Shown here one piece after another: positions 51,598 to 61,820 of a stretch of DNA of 64,000 nucleotides. The translations under genes were made by a program, and so were the position numbers. The DNA is taken from NCBI RefSeq assembly GCF_002214485.1, contig NZ_CP015102.1, positions 868,001 to 932,000 of the forward strand, given 5' to 3'. The notes beneath the pieces were generated by a model. The model saw only the letters and a program-made list of their open reading frames with translations. It did no database searches and was not told the origin of the DNA. The DNA is from Thermococcus pacificus. GTDB lineage: Archaea > Methanobacteriota_B > Thermococci > Thermococcales > Thermococcaceae. Positions within the stretch are counted from its first letter, which is position 1. Every line of letters starts with the position of its first letter.

Positions 51598-51842
51598 GGA
51601 CGGTTTTCAAGGGGTTGATAATTATAGCCCTCCTCCTGGCGATAGTGTTACCCCTCGCGTCGAGCAATCCCGACGGGCTGGAGGCAACTATGGAAAAGGT
51701 TGGCCTTGAGGAGAAGCCCGTCTATCAAGCGCCTCTCGACTACGGCGAAACCTGGGGCCAGAGCTTCGCCATGGGCCTGCTCGGAATCACTCTGGCCTTT
51801 GGGGTTGGCTACGGCCTGGCAAAGCTCGCCAGGGGTGCCTGA
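51594..51842 (+). CDS. cbiN: CbiN-like small subunit (PDGLE domain)
   Basis: An 82-residue protein with two helices (about 5-22 and 58-78) and an external loop carrying SNPDGLEATMEKVG, the PDGLE motif of CbiN/NikN. It stabilises CbiM during metal uptake. Overlaps cbiM by 4 nt. Confidence 0.88.
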   Translation: MRTVFKGLIIIALLLAIVLPLASSNPDGLEATMEKVGLEEKPVYQAPLDYGETWGQSFAMGLLGITLAFGVGYGLAKLARGA

Positions 51843-51843
51843 G

Positions 51844-52503
51844 GTGTATCTGCCCTTCATTTTCCTTTATGCAATTGGCGTGGTGACGAGAAAGAGCCTC
51901 ACCGAGTTAGCCTACTTCGCACTCCTTTTCCTGGTGGTTGCACTCATAATGAGACCTAAGAGGAGCGTTTTCAAAAAGCTCGGCTTTCTCCTCGGCTTTG
52001 AAGGTCTGCTGTTCGTTATGGCCCTGTTTAACCCTGGAAGGCCGCTTCTGGAGACGCCCCTCGGCCCGATAACCCACGAAGGAGTGTACTCTTTCTTCAC
52101 CCTCCTCGGCAAGGCTTTCCTCTCCGCGGGAACGGCCGTGGTTGTGACGGACTCCGTGGGCTTCTCCAGGATACTCGCCGAGATGGAGGCCCTTAGATTT
52201 CCCAGGGTGCTCACCCTGACACTGGCCTTCACCTACCGCTACCTCGACCTCTTCGTGGAAGAAGCCATGAGGATGAAGCGCGCCCTGGACTCGAGGACCT
52301 TTGGCGTGGGGAAAAGGGAGTACTACAGGAAGCTCGGCTCCCTCATAGGAGAGGTTTTCGTCAGGGCATACCTCAGGAACGGGAGGATATACAACGCCAT
52401 GCTCTCCAGGGGCTTCGGAGAGTTTCCCAGCCTGGAAGAGCCGAGACCAAGCGTCCAAACGGCGACACTGGTCCTTCTCGCACTGGGGGGTCTGCTGGTA
52501 TGA
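51844..52503 (+). CDS. cbiQ: CbiQ, energy-coupling transmembrane protein
   Basis: A 219-residue EcfT-type protein with hydrophobic helices and the two Ala-rich coupling-helix blocks (EAMRMKRALDSRTFG and YNAMLSRGFG), which contact the ATPase. The GTG at 51844 follows GGGGTG by 6 nt; an in-frame GTG at 51835 is the alternative. It overlaps the ATPase start by 4 nt. Confidence 0.9.
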   Translation: MYLPFIFLYAIGVVTRKSLTELAYFALLFLVVALIMRPKRSVFKKLGFLLGFEGLLFVMALFNPGRPLLETPLGPITHEGVYSFFTLLGKAFLSAGTAVVVTDSVGFSRILAEMEALRFPRVLTLTLAFTYRYLDLFVEEAMRMKRALDSRTFGVGKREYYRKLGSLIGEVFVRAYLRNGRIYNAMLSRGFGEFPSLEEPRPSVQTATLVLLALGGLLV

Positions 52504-53306
52504 TAGAGCTGGAAGACGTTCACTTCTCCTACTCCGGCAGGGAGGTGTTGAGGGGGATAAGCCTTGCCATAGAGAGGGGAGAAATCTTTGGACTCCTCGG
52601 GCCGAACGGGGCTGGAAAGAGCACCCTAATCCTCCACCTTAACGGCATACTAAAGCCGAAGAGGGGAAAGGTTCTCGTGGACGGCCTTGACCCGGCAAAA
52701 AACCCGAGGGAAGTCCGGAGAAAGGTCGGGATAGTCTTTCAGGATCCAAACGACCAGCTCTTCTCGCCGACGGTGTTTGAGGACGTCGCCTTCGGCCCCT
52801 ACAACCTCGGTCTCCGCGGAGAGGAGCTGAGGAAGAGAGTATTGAACGCGCTGGAGCTCGTTGGCATGGTTGAATACCTCAATAGGGACACAAAGGAGCT
52901 GAGTTTCGGCGAGAAGAAGAGGATAGCGATAGCAACAGTCTTAGCGATAGAACCTGAAATCATCGTCTTCGACGAGCCCTTTGCCAACCTGGACTTCAGG
53001 GGCAAAAAGCTGATGAGGGAGCTTATCCTCGGGCTGAAGAACCAAGGAAAAACAGTTATCCTCGCCTCCCACGAGGCCGAGTACCTCTCGCTCTGCGACA
53101 GGATAGCCCTGATGGACGGGGGAAGAATAGTCACAGTCGGAACGCCCAAAGAGGTACTCGGAAACCCCGACCTTCTGAGGGAACACAACCTCGATGTCCC
53201 GCCGCTGGCAGAGCTCTTCCTGAGCCTGGACCTTCCGGTTCCTGGGAGCGTTGAGGAAGGAAAGAAACTGCTGGAAGAGTGGAAAGCCGGGAGAATCAGG
53301 CCCTAA
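52500..53306 (+). CDS. cbiO: CbiO, ATPase of the Co/Ni ECF transporter
   Basis: A 268-residue ABC ATPase: Walker A GPNGAGKST (about 34-42), Q-loop FQDPNDQLF, signature LSFGEKKR, Walker B IIVFDEP, and the H-loop ASHEAEY. It ends the cbiMNQO operon, and its last 11 nt overlap the convergent phosphomutase gene. Confidence 0.95.
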   Translation: MIELEDVHFSYSGREVLRGISLAIERGEIFGLLGPNGAGKSTLILHLNGILKPKRGKVLVDGLDPAKNPREVRRKVGIVFQDPNDQLFSPTVFEDVAFGPYNLGLRGEELRKRVLNALELVGMVEYLNRDTKELSFGEKKRIAIATVLAIEPEIIVFDEPFANLDFRGKKLMRELILGLKNQGKTVILASHEAEYLSLCDRIALMDGGRIVTVGTPKEVLGNPDLLREHNLDVPPLAELFLSLDLPVPGSVEEGKKLLEEWKAGRIRP

Positions 53307-54666
53307 GGGCCTCCTCCAGCAGCTCAAGCCCCAGGTTCAGGTATTCCTTCGCCTTCTCCTCGCTTTTAGCTTCGCTGAAGACCCTGATTATCGGCTCGGT
53401 GCCACTCGCCCTCACGAGAACCCAGCCGTCGTCAAAGATTATCTTGGTTCCGTCTGTTGTGTCTATCCTGTAACCTCTCTTCTCAGCGAGCTCGGCGACC
53501 TTTGCCACTATTGCCTTTCTGTCGCCCTCGACGTGCCTCTTCGTCTTGAACTGGTAGTACTTGGGCAGTTCATCGATAAGCTCGCTGAACTTCTTGCCCG
53601 ATTTGGCGAATATCTCGACTATCTTGGCAGTAGTCATCGCACCGTCCCTTCCCAGGACGAAGTCCGGGAAGATAACGCCGCCGTTCTCCTCGCCGCCGAG
53701 GGTACCGTTGTTCTCCAGAAGGGCCCTGGCAACAATGAGGTCGCCGACTTTGGTTCTCATCACTTTTGCCCCGTTACGCTTCGCTATGTCATCGAGGAGG
53801 TTTGATGTAGCTATGGTAGTAACGAGAAGCCCGCCGCCGTTTTCCCTCAGCACGGCGTCGGCAACGAGCGCGAAGGTCTTGTCGCCCTGGATGAAGCGAC
53901 CGTTTTCGTCTATGAAGACCGCCCTGTCAGCGTCGCCGTCCTGGGCAACGCCGAAGTCTGCACCAAGGGCCTTAACTATCTCCTTGAACTCCTTAAGGTT
54001 CTCCTCGTTGGGCTCCGGGTTTCTGGCCGGGAAGTGGCCGTCCGGGTGGGCGTTTACAGAAACAACCTTACAGCCGAGCTCCCTGAGCAGGTATGGAAGC
54101 GTGAGCGAGCCGGCGCCGTTGGAGGTGTCGACAACGACAAAGGGTTTCCTCTTCCTTATCGCCTCGATGTCCACTCTGCTCTTTATCACCTCGATGTAGG
54201 GCTTGATGATGTTCTCCTCGCGGACTTCACCTATCTCGTCCCATCTGGCCCTGTCAAAGTCCTCCTTGAAGAAAACCTCCTCAACGACCGCTTCCCTCTC
54301 CTTTTTCAGGCCCATGCCGTTCGGCTCGAGGAGCTTTATGCCGTTGTACTCGGGTGGATTGTGGCTGGCGGTTATGACGGCTCCTCCATCGGCGTTGAAG
54401 TTGGCAGTTGCCCACTGGATTGCAGGAGTTGGAGCTATGCCAACGTCTATCACGTCACAGCCGACGCTTAGCAGGCCGCTGATTAAAGCGTCCTTCAGCA
54501 TCTCCCCGCTTACCCTGGTGTCTCTGCCGACAACGACTAGGGGCCTTTTCCTTCCCTCCCTCTTGAGCATCGTCCCGAAGGCCATGCCCATCTTAAGGGC
54601 GAACTCCGGCGTTATCTTCTCGTTCGCTATTCCGCGGACTCCAAAGGTTCCGAAGAGCTTTCCCAT
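53296..54666 (-). CDS. Phosphomannomutase/phosphoglucomutase
   Basis: A 456-residue alpha-D-phosphohexomutase. Catalytic TASHNP with phosphoserine Ser101, Mg2+ loop DGDADR (243-248), sugar-specificity GGEENGG (about 320-326) and phosphate-binding RASGTEP near the C-terminus are all intact, unlike the degenerate paralogue at 6061. The Thermococcus kodakarensis homologue (TK1108) has both activities. ATG at 54666 follows GGAGGGG; it is 1 nt after the upstream gene's stop. Confidence 0.94.
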   Translation of the reverse strand: MGKLFGTFGVRGIANEKITPEFALKMGMAFGTMLKREGRKRPLVVVGRDTRVSGEMLKDALISGLLSVGCDVIDVGIAPTPAIQWATANFNADGGAVITASHNPPEYNGIKLLEPNGMGLKKEREAVVEEVFFKEDFDRARWDEIGEVREENIIKPYIEVIKSRVDIEAIRKRKPFVVVDTSNGAGSLTLPYLLRELGCKVVSVNAHPDGHFPARNPEPNEENLKEFKEIVKALGADFGVAQDGDADRAVFIDENGRFIQGDKTFALVADAVLRENGGGLLVTTIATSNLLDDIAKRNGAKVMRTKVGDLIVARALLENNGTLGGEENGGVIFPDFVLGRDGAMTTAKIVEIFAKSGKKFSELIDELPKYYQFKTKRHVEGDRKAIVAKVAELAEKRGYRIDTTDGTKIIFDDGWVLVRASGTEPIIRVFSEAKSEEKAKEYLNLGLELLEEALRA

Positions 54667-54667
54667 T

Positions 54668-56062
54668 TCAACCCCTCCCGAAATCGTCCTCAAAGCGGAC
54701 TATGTCGTCCTCACCTAGGTATTCACCGATCTGGGTCTCGATAACTTCAAGAACAACTTTTCCCGGGTTTTCAAGGCGGTGAATAACTCCTGCCGGGATG
54801 AAGGTGCTCTCACCGGGCCTTAGGAGTATCTCCTCGTCCCCGACGCGGACTTTGGCGGTTCCTCTCACCACGACCCAGTGCTCGCTCCTGTGGTAGTGCA
54901 TCTGGAGCGACAGCTTCTTGCCCGGCAGAACGGTGAGGCGCTTTATCTTGTAGCGCTCGCCCTCCTCAAGGACCGTGTAGCTTCCCCACGGCCTGTAAGC
55001 GGTTCTGTGCACAAGCGCCCGCTCATCATTCCGCTCCTTCAGGCGCTTGTAAACCTCCTTAACCCTCTGCCCCTCACCGCGGTGGGCCACTAAGAGGGCA
55101 TCATCAGTATCGATGATTATCAAATCCTCCACGCCGACAGTTGCCGTCAATCTTTCGGCCATTATGAGGTTGTTCTTCGAGTTTACCCCAATGTGGTAGG
55201 TTTTCTTGCCCTTCATCACGACGGCGTTTCCATCTTCGTCCTTCTCAAGCACGTCGTAGATCGCGTCGAAGCTTCCCAGGTCGTTCCAGTAGGTGTTGAG
55301 GGGAACTACCGCCGCTTTGTCGGTCTTCTCCATGACCCCATAGTCTATGCTTATATCCGGGGCCAGCTCGTAGGCCTTCTCTATGCTCTCCTCCTCGAAG
55401 GCCTTCGCAACTTCCGGGGCGTGCTTCTTCACCTCATCCAGGAAAACTCCCGTGTTGAACGCGAACATGCCGCTGTTCCAGTAGTAGCCCTCCTCAACGT
55501 AGCGCTTGGCCGTTTCAAGGTCTGGCTTCTCCTTGAACTCGCCGACACGGTAGCCGAGAATGTCATCCCCTTCTCTAAGGGCCTCCCCGGGCCTGATGTA
55601 GCCGTAGCCCGTGTGGGGTTTAGTCGGCTTTATGCCGAAGGTTACGAGGTGCTCCCTGGCGAGCTTCTCCGCGTTCCTGAATGCCCTCTCGTAGGCCTCC
55701 CCGGCGTCGATGAGATGGTCACTCGGGAGAACCGCAGCGATGGAGTCCCCAAAGGTCTCCTCAATGCGCTTTGCCCCCCAGTATATCGCCGGAAGGGTGT
55801 TCTTTCCAACCGGTTCGAGAAGAAGGTTCTCCTCAGGCACTTCAACGCCCAGTTCGCTCAGATCGTCTAAAACGCGGAATTTGTACTTCCGGTTCGTGAC
55901 TATGAAGATTTCTCCGGGCTTCGAGAATTTGAGCGCCCTCTTTACGGTCTTCTGGAAGAGGCTCTCCCCATCGAGGAAGCGGACGAACTGCTTGGGCATC
56001 AGCTCCCTGCTGAGGGGCCAGAGTCTCGTCCCCTTTCCACCGGCGAGAATCAGCGTCTTCAT
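54668..56062 (-). CDS. Mannose-1-phosphate guanylyltransferase / mannose-6-phosphate isomerase
   Basis: A 464-residue bifunctional enzyme. The N-terminal nucleotidyltransferase has AGGKGTRLWPLSR and FVRFLDGESLFQKT; the C-terminal cupin isomerase domain has LQMHYHRSEHWVVVRGTAKV with metal His. With the phosphomutase it makes GDP-mannose for glycan or mannosylglycerate synthesis. ATG at 56062, with GGTGGT upstream, is preferred to an in-frame start 12 nt earlier. Confidence 0.94.
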   Translation of the reverse strand: MKTLILAGGKGTRLWPLSRELMPKQFVRFLDGESLFQKTVKRALKFSKPGEIFIVTNRKYKFRVLDDLSELGVEVPEENLLLEPVGKNTLPAIYWGAKRIEETFGDSIAAVLPSDHLIDAGEAYERAFRNAEKLAREHLVTFGIKPTKPHTGYGYIRPGEALREGDDILGYRVGEFKEKPDLETAKRYVEEGYYWNSGMFAFNTGVFLDEVKKHAPEVAKAFEEESIEKAYELAPDISIDYGVMEKTDKAAVVPLNTYWNDLGSFDAIYDVLEKDEDGNAVVMKGKKTYHIGVNSKNNLIMAERLTATVGVEDLIIIDTDDALLVAHRGEGQRVKEVYKRLKERNDERALVHRTAYRPWGSYTVLEEGERYKIKRLTVLPGKKLSLQMHYHRSEHWVVVRGTAKVRVGDEEILLRPGESTFIPAGVIHRLENPGKVVLEVIETQIGEYLGEDDIVRFEDDFGRG

Positions 56063-56131
56063 TGCGACCACCATCTAGCTTCTGCCTACTGCTTTGTTGT
56101 TACAGGTTTTTAACTTTGGCGAAAGGAAAAA

Positions 56132-57514
<1,383 letters not shown>

Positions 57515-57569
57515 AAAGTGTGAAAATTAATAAGGGTTACGGTGGGAAAGAACAGGCCAGCGGAGGGAG

Positions 57570-58139
57570 TCACTCCCTCCAGCGCGGGTTGTCCACCACC
57601 TTAACTTCTCCGTTCTCCTCGATAACGATCTTAGAGAAGCCCTTCTCAGCTATGCTTCCATAGTCGTGGCCGGCGTCAGCCGGGTAAACCGCGAGGAAGA
57701 TGAATGGCTCGTCGCCAGTGTTGACAGTCCTGTGCGCCCAGTAGGGAGGGACGTAGACGACGGTTCCGGGGCCCATCGGTATCCACTCGGCCTTTCCTTC
57801 CGGTGTCTGGAGGAGCATTCCGCCCTTCCCCTTGATGCCGTAGTATATCTCTGCCCTGTCGGCCTTTGAGTGGAAGTGTCCCTTCGTGAAGAAGAACTCC
57901 TTGCCGACCTTGCCTGGGTAGAGGACGGTTGTGGCAAAGTTGAGGTCGCCGTCCTTCTCGTCCTGCTCCACAGCGTAGACCTCGTAAACGACCGGGTCGT
58001 CCTTGAGGAGCTCGTTGTAGGCCTCCTCGTCGAGGAAGTAACCCTTCAGGCTGCTGAGCCTCCTGACGAGCTTCTTCGCCCCGGGAATGACGCCGGTCTC
58101 AAGGTCTATGTTAACTCCAATCGGGTTCTTATACTCCAT
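57570..58139 (-). CDS. pgiA: Glucose-6-phosphate isomerase, cupin type
   Basis: A 189-residue metal-dependent cupin isomerase unrelated to the bacterial PGI. Metal ligands are in KGHFHSKADRAEIYYG (two His and a Glu) and YWAHRTVN; the PPYWAH region lines the substrate pocket. ATG at 58139 gives the family start MEYKNPIGV, with GGTGATGC before it; an in-frame start nine codons upstream is less likely. With glkA and the phosphomutase it forms a hexose-phosphate block. Confidence 0.95.
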   Translation of the reverse strand: MEYKNPIGVNIDLETGVIPGAKKLVRRLSSLKGYFLDEEAYNELLKDDPVVYEVYAVEQDEKDGDLNFATTVLYPGKVGKEFFFTKGHFHSKADRAEIYYGIKGKGGMLLQTPEGKAEWIPMGPGTVVYVPPYWAHRTVNTGDEPFIFLAVYPADAGHDYGSIAEKGFSKIVIEENGEVKVVDNPRWRE

Positions 58140-58170
58140 AAGCATCACCGGGATAAGATAAGCCAAGCCC

Positions 58171-58207
58171 TATTTAACCTTTCCCTTTTGTATCACTGTC
58201 AGTGTTA
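58171..58207 (-). promoter_or_regulatory. pgiA promoter with upstream glycolytic motif
   Basis: The plus strand at 58191-58207 reads TATCAC-TGTCA-GTGTTA, one mismatch from TATCAC-N5-GTGATA. The TATA box (GGTTAAATA on the minus strand, 58171-58180) lies downstream of it in the transcription direction, so the motif is upstream of TATA, the position associated with activation rather than repression. It overlaps the last codon of the M50 gene. Confidence 0.6.
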
Positions 58208-58801
58208 TGGAAGTCTGTAAAGGAGGTAGGCAAGGCCGATGGAAGCCGCCCAGACGCCGGTGTTCCAGCGCGTGACATTATATCCGTCGAGCGGTGGAAA
58301 GGGGAGAAGGTTGAAAAACGCCAGCCAGAGGTTCACTACCACGGTCGTCCAGAGGACTCTCCATGCAAATGGGGAAAGATAAAGGGACTTCAGGATCAGC
58401 AGTGAGAGGAAGCCGACGGCTATGTTGGTGGCCGGGCCTGCAAGGCTTATCTTTCCGTACGCTTCCTTATCTTCCCAGTACTGGTAGGGGGTGTATATGT
58501 AGACAGCCCCGAGGGCGGCGAATATCCATGTGCTCCCCGTTAGAACCCTCGTTAGGAGGCCGAACAGGAGGGCTATCATTATCCCCGTGTCCCAACGTTT
58601 GTAGTACGCCTTATAACCGTAGCGTCTTGCCACCTGCCTGTGGGCGAGCTCATGGGAGAGGAATGCCGTAAGAACCGCCACAAGGGCGTAGGGCAACTGT
58701 CTGGGATCAAAGTTTGAGAAGAGTAGAACGAGTACCAAGAAAGAAATCGCAAAGTCCTCGAGTTCATTCTTTCTGCTCCCCTTCCAAGCGCGGTAGTCCA
58801 T
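58205..58801 (-). CDS. M50/site-2-protease-like membrane metalloprotease
   Basis: A 198-residue integral membrane protease. The zinc motif HELAH (50-54) sits at the end of a hydrophobic helix, and the third ligand lies in NLLPFPPLDGY (about 163-173). About five to six helices, no PDZ or CBS domain. ATG at 58801 gives a start before a normal amphipathic N-terminus; a start 12 codons upstream is possible. Its targets in archaea are unknown. Confidence 0.82.
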   Translation of the reverse strand: MDYRAWKGSRKNELEDFAISFLVLVLLFSNFDPRQLPYALVAVLTAFLSHELAHRQVARRYGYKAYYKRWDTGIMIALLFGLLTRVLTGSTWIFAALGAVYIYTPYQYWEDKEAYGKISLAGPATNIAVGFLSLLILKSLYLSPFAWRVLWTTVVVNLWLAFFNLLPFPPLDGYNVTRWNTGVWAASIGLAYLLYRLP

Positions 58802-58826
58802 CAACCGTCCCCCAGAACGGCAGGAC

Positions 58827-59006
58827 TTACCTGCCAACTACTTCAATCTTCCTGCCGATAACGAGCTCGGCCGCCTTAACCGCGGCTCCTCCGCTCCCGA
58901 CGGCGATTCTAACCTGGTCCTTTGGAACGTAGACGATAATTTTGTCCTCAAGCTCTTCCATTTCCAGGATTTTGACGTTGAGCATCTTTTCCAGCCTGTC
59001 CTTCAT
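58827..59006 (-). CDS. Single KH-domain RNA-binding protein
   Basis: A 59-residue protein with one KH fold: the GxxG loop is GSGGAAVKA, followed by ELVIGRKIEVV. It looks like a detached NusA/eukaryal-type KH module. ATG at 59006, with AAGGTGGGG upstream, is chosen over an earlier in-frame ATG. RNA binding is inferred; its target is unknown. Confidence 0.7.
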   Translation of the reverse strand: MKDRLEKMLNVKILEMEELEDKIIVYVPKDQVRIAVGSGGAAVKAAELVIGRKIEVVGR

Positions 59007-59033
59007 GGCAATCCCCACCTTAATTTGGGTCCA

Positions 59034-59729
59034 TCAAATATAAAAGTAACGACTGGTTGCGACCCTTTCTTCCGCCCGGTCAAGGATGTGCTCGATACCC
59101 TGCTTGTGGCCGAGGCCCACCACTGCCACCACTCTGGGCCTCTTAATCCCCTGGAGCTTCAGGTTATCGACTATCGAGATGAGGTTTCTGACCATGACCT
59201 CGTTCCTCTCCTCGACCAGGACGCGGTAGAGGTACGGATAGCGGCGTTTGAAGCCCATCATCATGGTTCTGTACTCGCTCATGGGGTCTGGCATGCCCTC
59301 GCCGGGCTTGATGGGCAGAAAGACAGCGAGGGCTTCGAGGGCCATCAGGAGCTTTTCTCTGGCGGGGGCGGCCGCTATCTTCCCCAGTATGACGTTTATG
59401 TCCTCGTCGATGAGGTAAAGAGGCACGCCGAGGGCCCGGGCGGTGCTTATGGCCGCCTTCATTTCCTCCCCCGGCTTCATGCCAAACTCCTCTCCGAGTT
59501 TCTCCTCAACCTTGGCCAGGACGTAGTTTATCAGTCCCCGCCTCCCGAAGCGGAGCGCGTCCTCGAAGGTCATCTCCCTCTCCTGGCCCATGGCAATGAA
59601 GCGGGTTCTGTCGAGCTCCACCGCGACGGCGTGGGGCCTCTCCTCCAGTATCGTCCTGATGACCTCTTCCCTGCTCTTCGGCGAGACGTGCATCGTGCCT
59701 ATGACCCTGACGTAGCGAAGGTAGCTCAT
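59034..59729 (-). CDS. TraB-family protein
   Basis: A 231-residue TraB/PrgY-type protein: VIGTMHVSPKS near the start and VVGLGHKQGIEHIL near the end carry the conserved His/Gly pairs of this family, which may be an ancient metalloprotease fold. ATG at 59729 follows GGAGGAGAG and overlaps the RNase Z gene's stop by 4 nt. The in-frame frame extending upstream lies inside the RNase Z gene and is rejected. Function in archaea is not established. Confidence 0.8.
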   Translation of the reverse strand: MSYLRYVRVIGTMHVSPKSREEVIRTILEERPHAVAVELDRTRFIAMGQEREMTFEDALRFGRRGLINYVLAKVEEKLGEEFGMKPGEEMKAAISTARALGVPLYLIDEDINVILGKIAAAPAREKLLMALEALAVFLPIKPGEGMPDPMSEYRTMMMGFKRRYPYLYRVLVEERNEVMVRNLISIVDNLKLQGIKRPRVVAVVGLGHKQGIEHILDRAEERVATSRYFYI

Positions 59730-60670
59730 CCTCTCTCCTCCAGGAGATTCCTCAGCTCCCAGGAGCCGGATTTGAAGGTTATCACGTCGAAGTCCTTTGG
59801 GACGATAAAGTTCACCCCGAAGTCCCCGCATATCCTCTCCGCTTCCCTCACGTATTCCTCGTAGGTGTAGCGGAAGGCCCTGTGGAAGAGCGCGAGGAGC
59901 TTCACCTTCGCCTTTCTGGCTATATCGCAGGCCTCTTCTACTGTGGAGTGGTAGCTCTCGCCCCTGTCGCCGGGATTCAGGTAGGTCGCCTCGTGGATCA
60001 GAAGGTCGGCCCTCTCTGCGAAGAGCCTCACCCTCTCAGCCGGTTCCGTGTCGCCCGTGTAGACCACCTTCAGCCCCTTCTTCCTTGGCCCGGTAACGTC
60101 CTCAAGGCGGATTACACGGCCGTTCCACTCGATTTGGCCTTCTCTCTCAAGCTTCCCAAGGATTGGCCCCTCGCTCAGGCCGTATTCCCTCAACTTCTCT
60201 GGCAGAAACTTCCCGCGTTTGTCCCTCTCCTTGAAGACGTAGCCGAGGGCTGGAATGCCGTGTTCAACCTTGAAGGACCAGATTTCGTAGTCACCGAACT
60301 TTAAGCGGGTCTCGCCGAGCTCGTGGACGTGTATATCAAAACCGGGCCGAAAGAAGCCGCTGTTTAGAAAGTGTTGCACGAACTCGAAGGTGTACTTGGG
60401 CCCGTAGATATGGAGTGGCTTCTCCCTATCCCAGAGGTTCATAGTCTGGATTAATGCAGCCAGTCCGAGGTAGTGGTCGCCGTGGAAGTGGGTTATGAAA
60501 ATCTTCTCAACCTTCATCGGGCTCAGCTTTGCGGTGTTCATCTGCCTCATCGTGCCTTCCCCGGCATCGAAGAGGATTATCTCACCTTTGTAGCGGAGGG
60601 CTATCGCTGGCACGTTTCTCTCCTTTGTGGGCATTATACCGCCGGTGCCGAGGAAGAAGACTTCGAGCAT
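59726..60670 (-). CDS. rnz: Ribonuclease Z (tRNA 3' endonuclease)
   Basis: A 314-residue metallo-beta-lactamase-fold enzyme that cuts the 3' trailers of tRNA precursors lacking CCA. The core motif HFHGDH (61-66) is intact; PTKERNVPAI at the N-terminus and the flexible-arm region are typical. ATG at 60670 gives the family start MLEVFFLGTGG; an upstream extension of about 100 codons in the same frame is not family-like. Here tRNA genes encode CCA, so it might act mainly on other substrates. Confidence 0.93.
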   Translation of the reverse strand: MLEVFFLGTGGIMPTKERNVPAIALRYKGEIILFDAGEGTMRQMNTAKLSPMKVEKIFITHFHGDHYLGLAALIQTMNLWDREKPLHIYGPKYTFEFVQHFLNSGFFRPGFDIHVHELGETRLKFGDYEIWSFKVEHGIPALGYVFKERDKRGKFLPEKLREYGLSEGPILGKLEREGQIEWNGRVIRLEDVTGPRKKGLKVVYTGDTEPAERVRLFAERADLLIHEATYLNPGDRGESYHSTVEEACDIARKAKVKLLALFHRAFRYTYEEYVREAERICGDFGVNFIVPKDFDVITFKSGSWELRNLLEERG

Positions 60671-60860
60671 GGTGTATGCTCCTCGCGACCCCTTTAAAAG
60701 GTGACTGCTTCTTCGGATCTGAGGACAAGTTGATGCCCCTTTGGGTTCGTATCGGGGTGAGTACCGAGATAGCTGGGCCTTCTTTTCGACTCCCTTTCGT
60801 TTAATCCCGGCCAAAGTGTTAAATACTCGCAGGCGGCTAATTATTATGAGGTGTTCTAAC

Positions 60861-61820
60861 ATGGAAGAGATCCTGAAGGCGATTGAGGAGAGGAACTGCA
60901 AAAAAGTTGCAGAACTTCTGTACCACAAGGTTGACGAGCTGGGCGACGAGGAGCTGAAAGAGGTCCTTGAAAAGGCCAAAAAGCTCGCCCTGGAATGTGA
61001 GGACTTTGAACTCTACAAGCTCACCATTTACTACTTCCACGAGCTTCTCGGAATAGACATGGTAAATGAGTTCGAGAAGCTTGCCGAGGAGAAGGACACT
61101 TTTGAGGCCAAGTTCGAGCTGGCTGACCTTTACTACCTTCTCGGGGAGCTGGAGAAGTCCCTGGACCTCTACCGCGCGCTTCTGGAGGAGGAGACGGCCA
61201 AGGGCAACGTGGAGAACGTGGCCAAGGTCTACTACAGCATGGCCCTCATCCACGAGGAGCTCCAGGAGTACGAGAAGGCCCTTGAACTCATGGACAGAGC
61301 GGAGGAGATATACCGCGACCTTGGGGACGAGGAGCAGCTCCTCAGGGTGGGGATTCACAGGGCTTACGTGCTCTTTGAGAGCGGCGAGGTCTATGAAGCG
61401 AAGGCCATGCTCGCCGGCTTGCTCCCGAAAGTCCTCGATAAGAAGGACCTGCTCGTTGAGCTCCACCTGAGCTTCGAGGAGATATTCGAGGACGACGAGA
61501 ACTACGATGCCGCCCTGCAGGAGTGCCTCTACGCCCTAATCCACGCGAAGGGAACGGATTACGAGGACGTAGCCTTCGGCTCGCTCATGGACGTCCTCTG
61601 GCAGCTCTTCCTTGAGGATGACTTCGAGACGGTCTACCTTAACATCGACATGTTCGCAAGGGCCTTCCCGGACATGAAGGACTTCTTCGAGGCGGTGAAG
61701 GCGATAGCCCTCTACAAGGACGGCAAGATGTCTGAGGAAGAGGTAAGCAAATACATCGAGAAGGTTACGGATCAGAGACAGATAGACCTGCTGGAGTTCC
61801 TCGGGGAAGCGGAGCTTTAG
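60861..61820 (+). CDS. TPR-repeat protein
   Basis: A 319-residue protein that is helical throughout, with TPR-type pairs (about residues 70-190: AKFELADLYYLLGELEKSLD, VAKVYYSMALIHEELQEYEK). Very acidic, no catalytic motif; a protein-binding scaffold is the only call. ATG at 60861 follows GAGGTG; an in-frame start 40 codons earlier is not supported by any ribosome binding site. TATA-like GTTAAATAC lies near 60818-60826. Confidence 0.75.
   Translation: MEEILKAIEERNCKKVAELLYHKVDELGDEELKEVLEKAKKLALECEDFELYKLTIYYFHELLGIDMVNEFEKLAEEKDTFEAKFELADLYYLLGELEKSLDLYRALLEEETAKGNVENVAKVYYSMALIHEELQEYEKALELMDRAEEIYRDLGDEEQLLRVGIHRAYVLFESGEVYEAKAMLAGLLPKVLDKKDLLVELHLSFEEIFEDDENYDAALQECLYALIHAKGTDYEDVAFGSLMDVLWQLFLEDDFETVYLNIDMFARAFPDMKDFFEAVKAIALYKDGKMSEEEVSKYIEKVTDQRQIDLLEFLGEAEL

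Noticed and set aside
59730-59831. N-terminal extension of the TraB-like gene into rnz
   Set aside because: It runs inside RNase Z in another frame and the good ribosome binding site lies just before 59729.
60671-60860. GGTGACT, CTGA, TTGATG and CCGAG strings suggesting another C/D RNA upstream of the TPR gene
   Set aside because: The strings do not fall at workable spacing and no 12-nt guide or stem is found.
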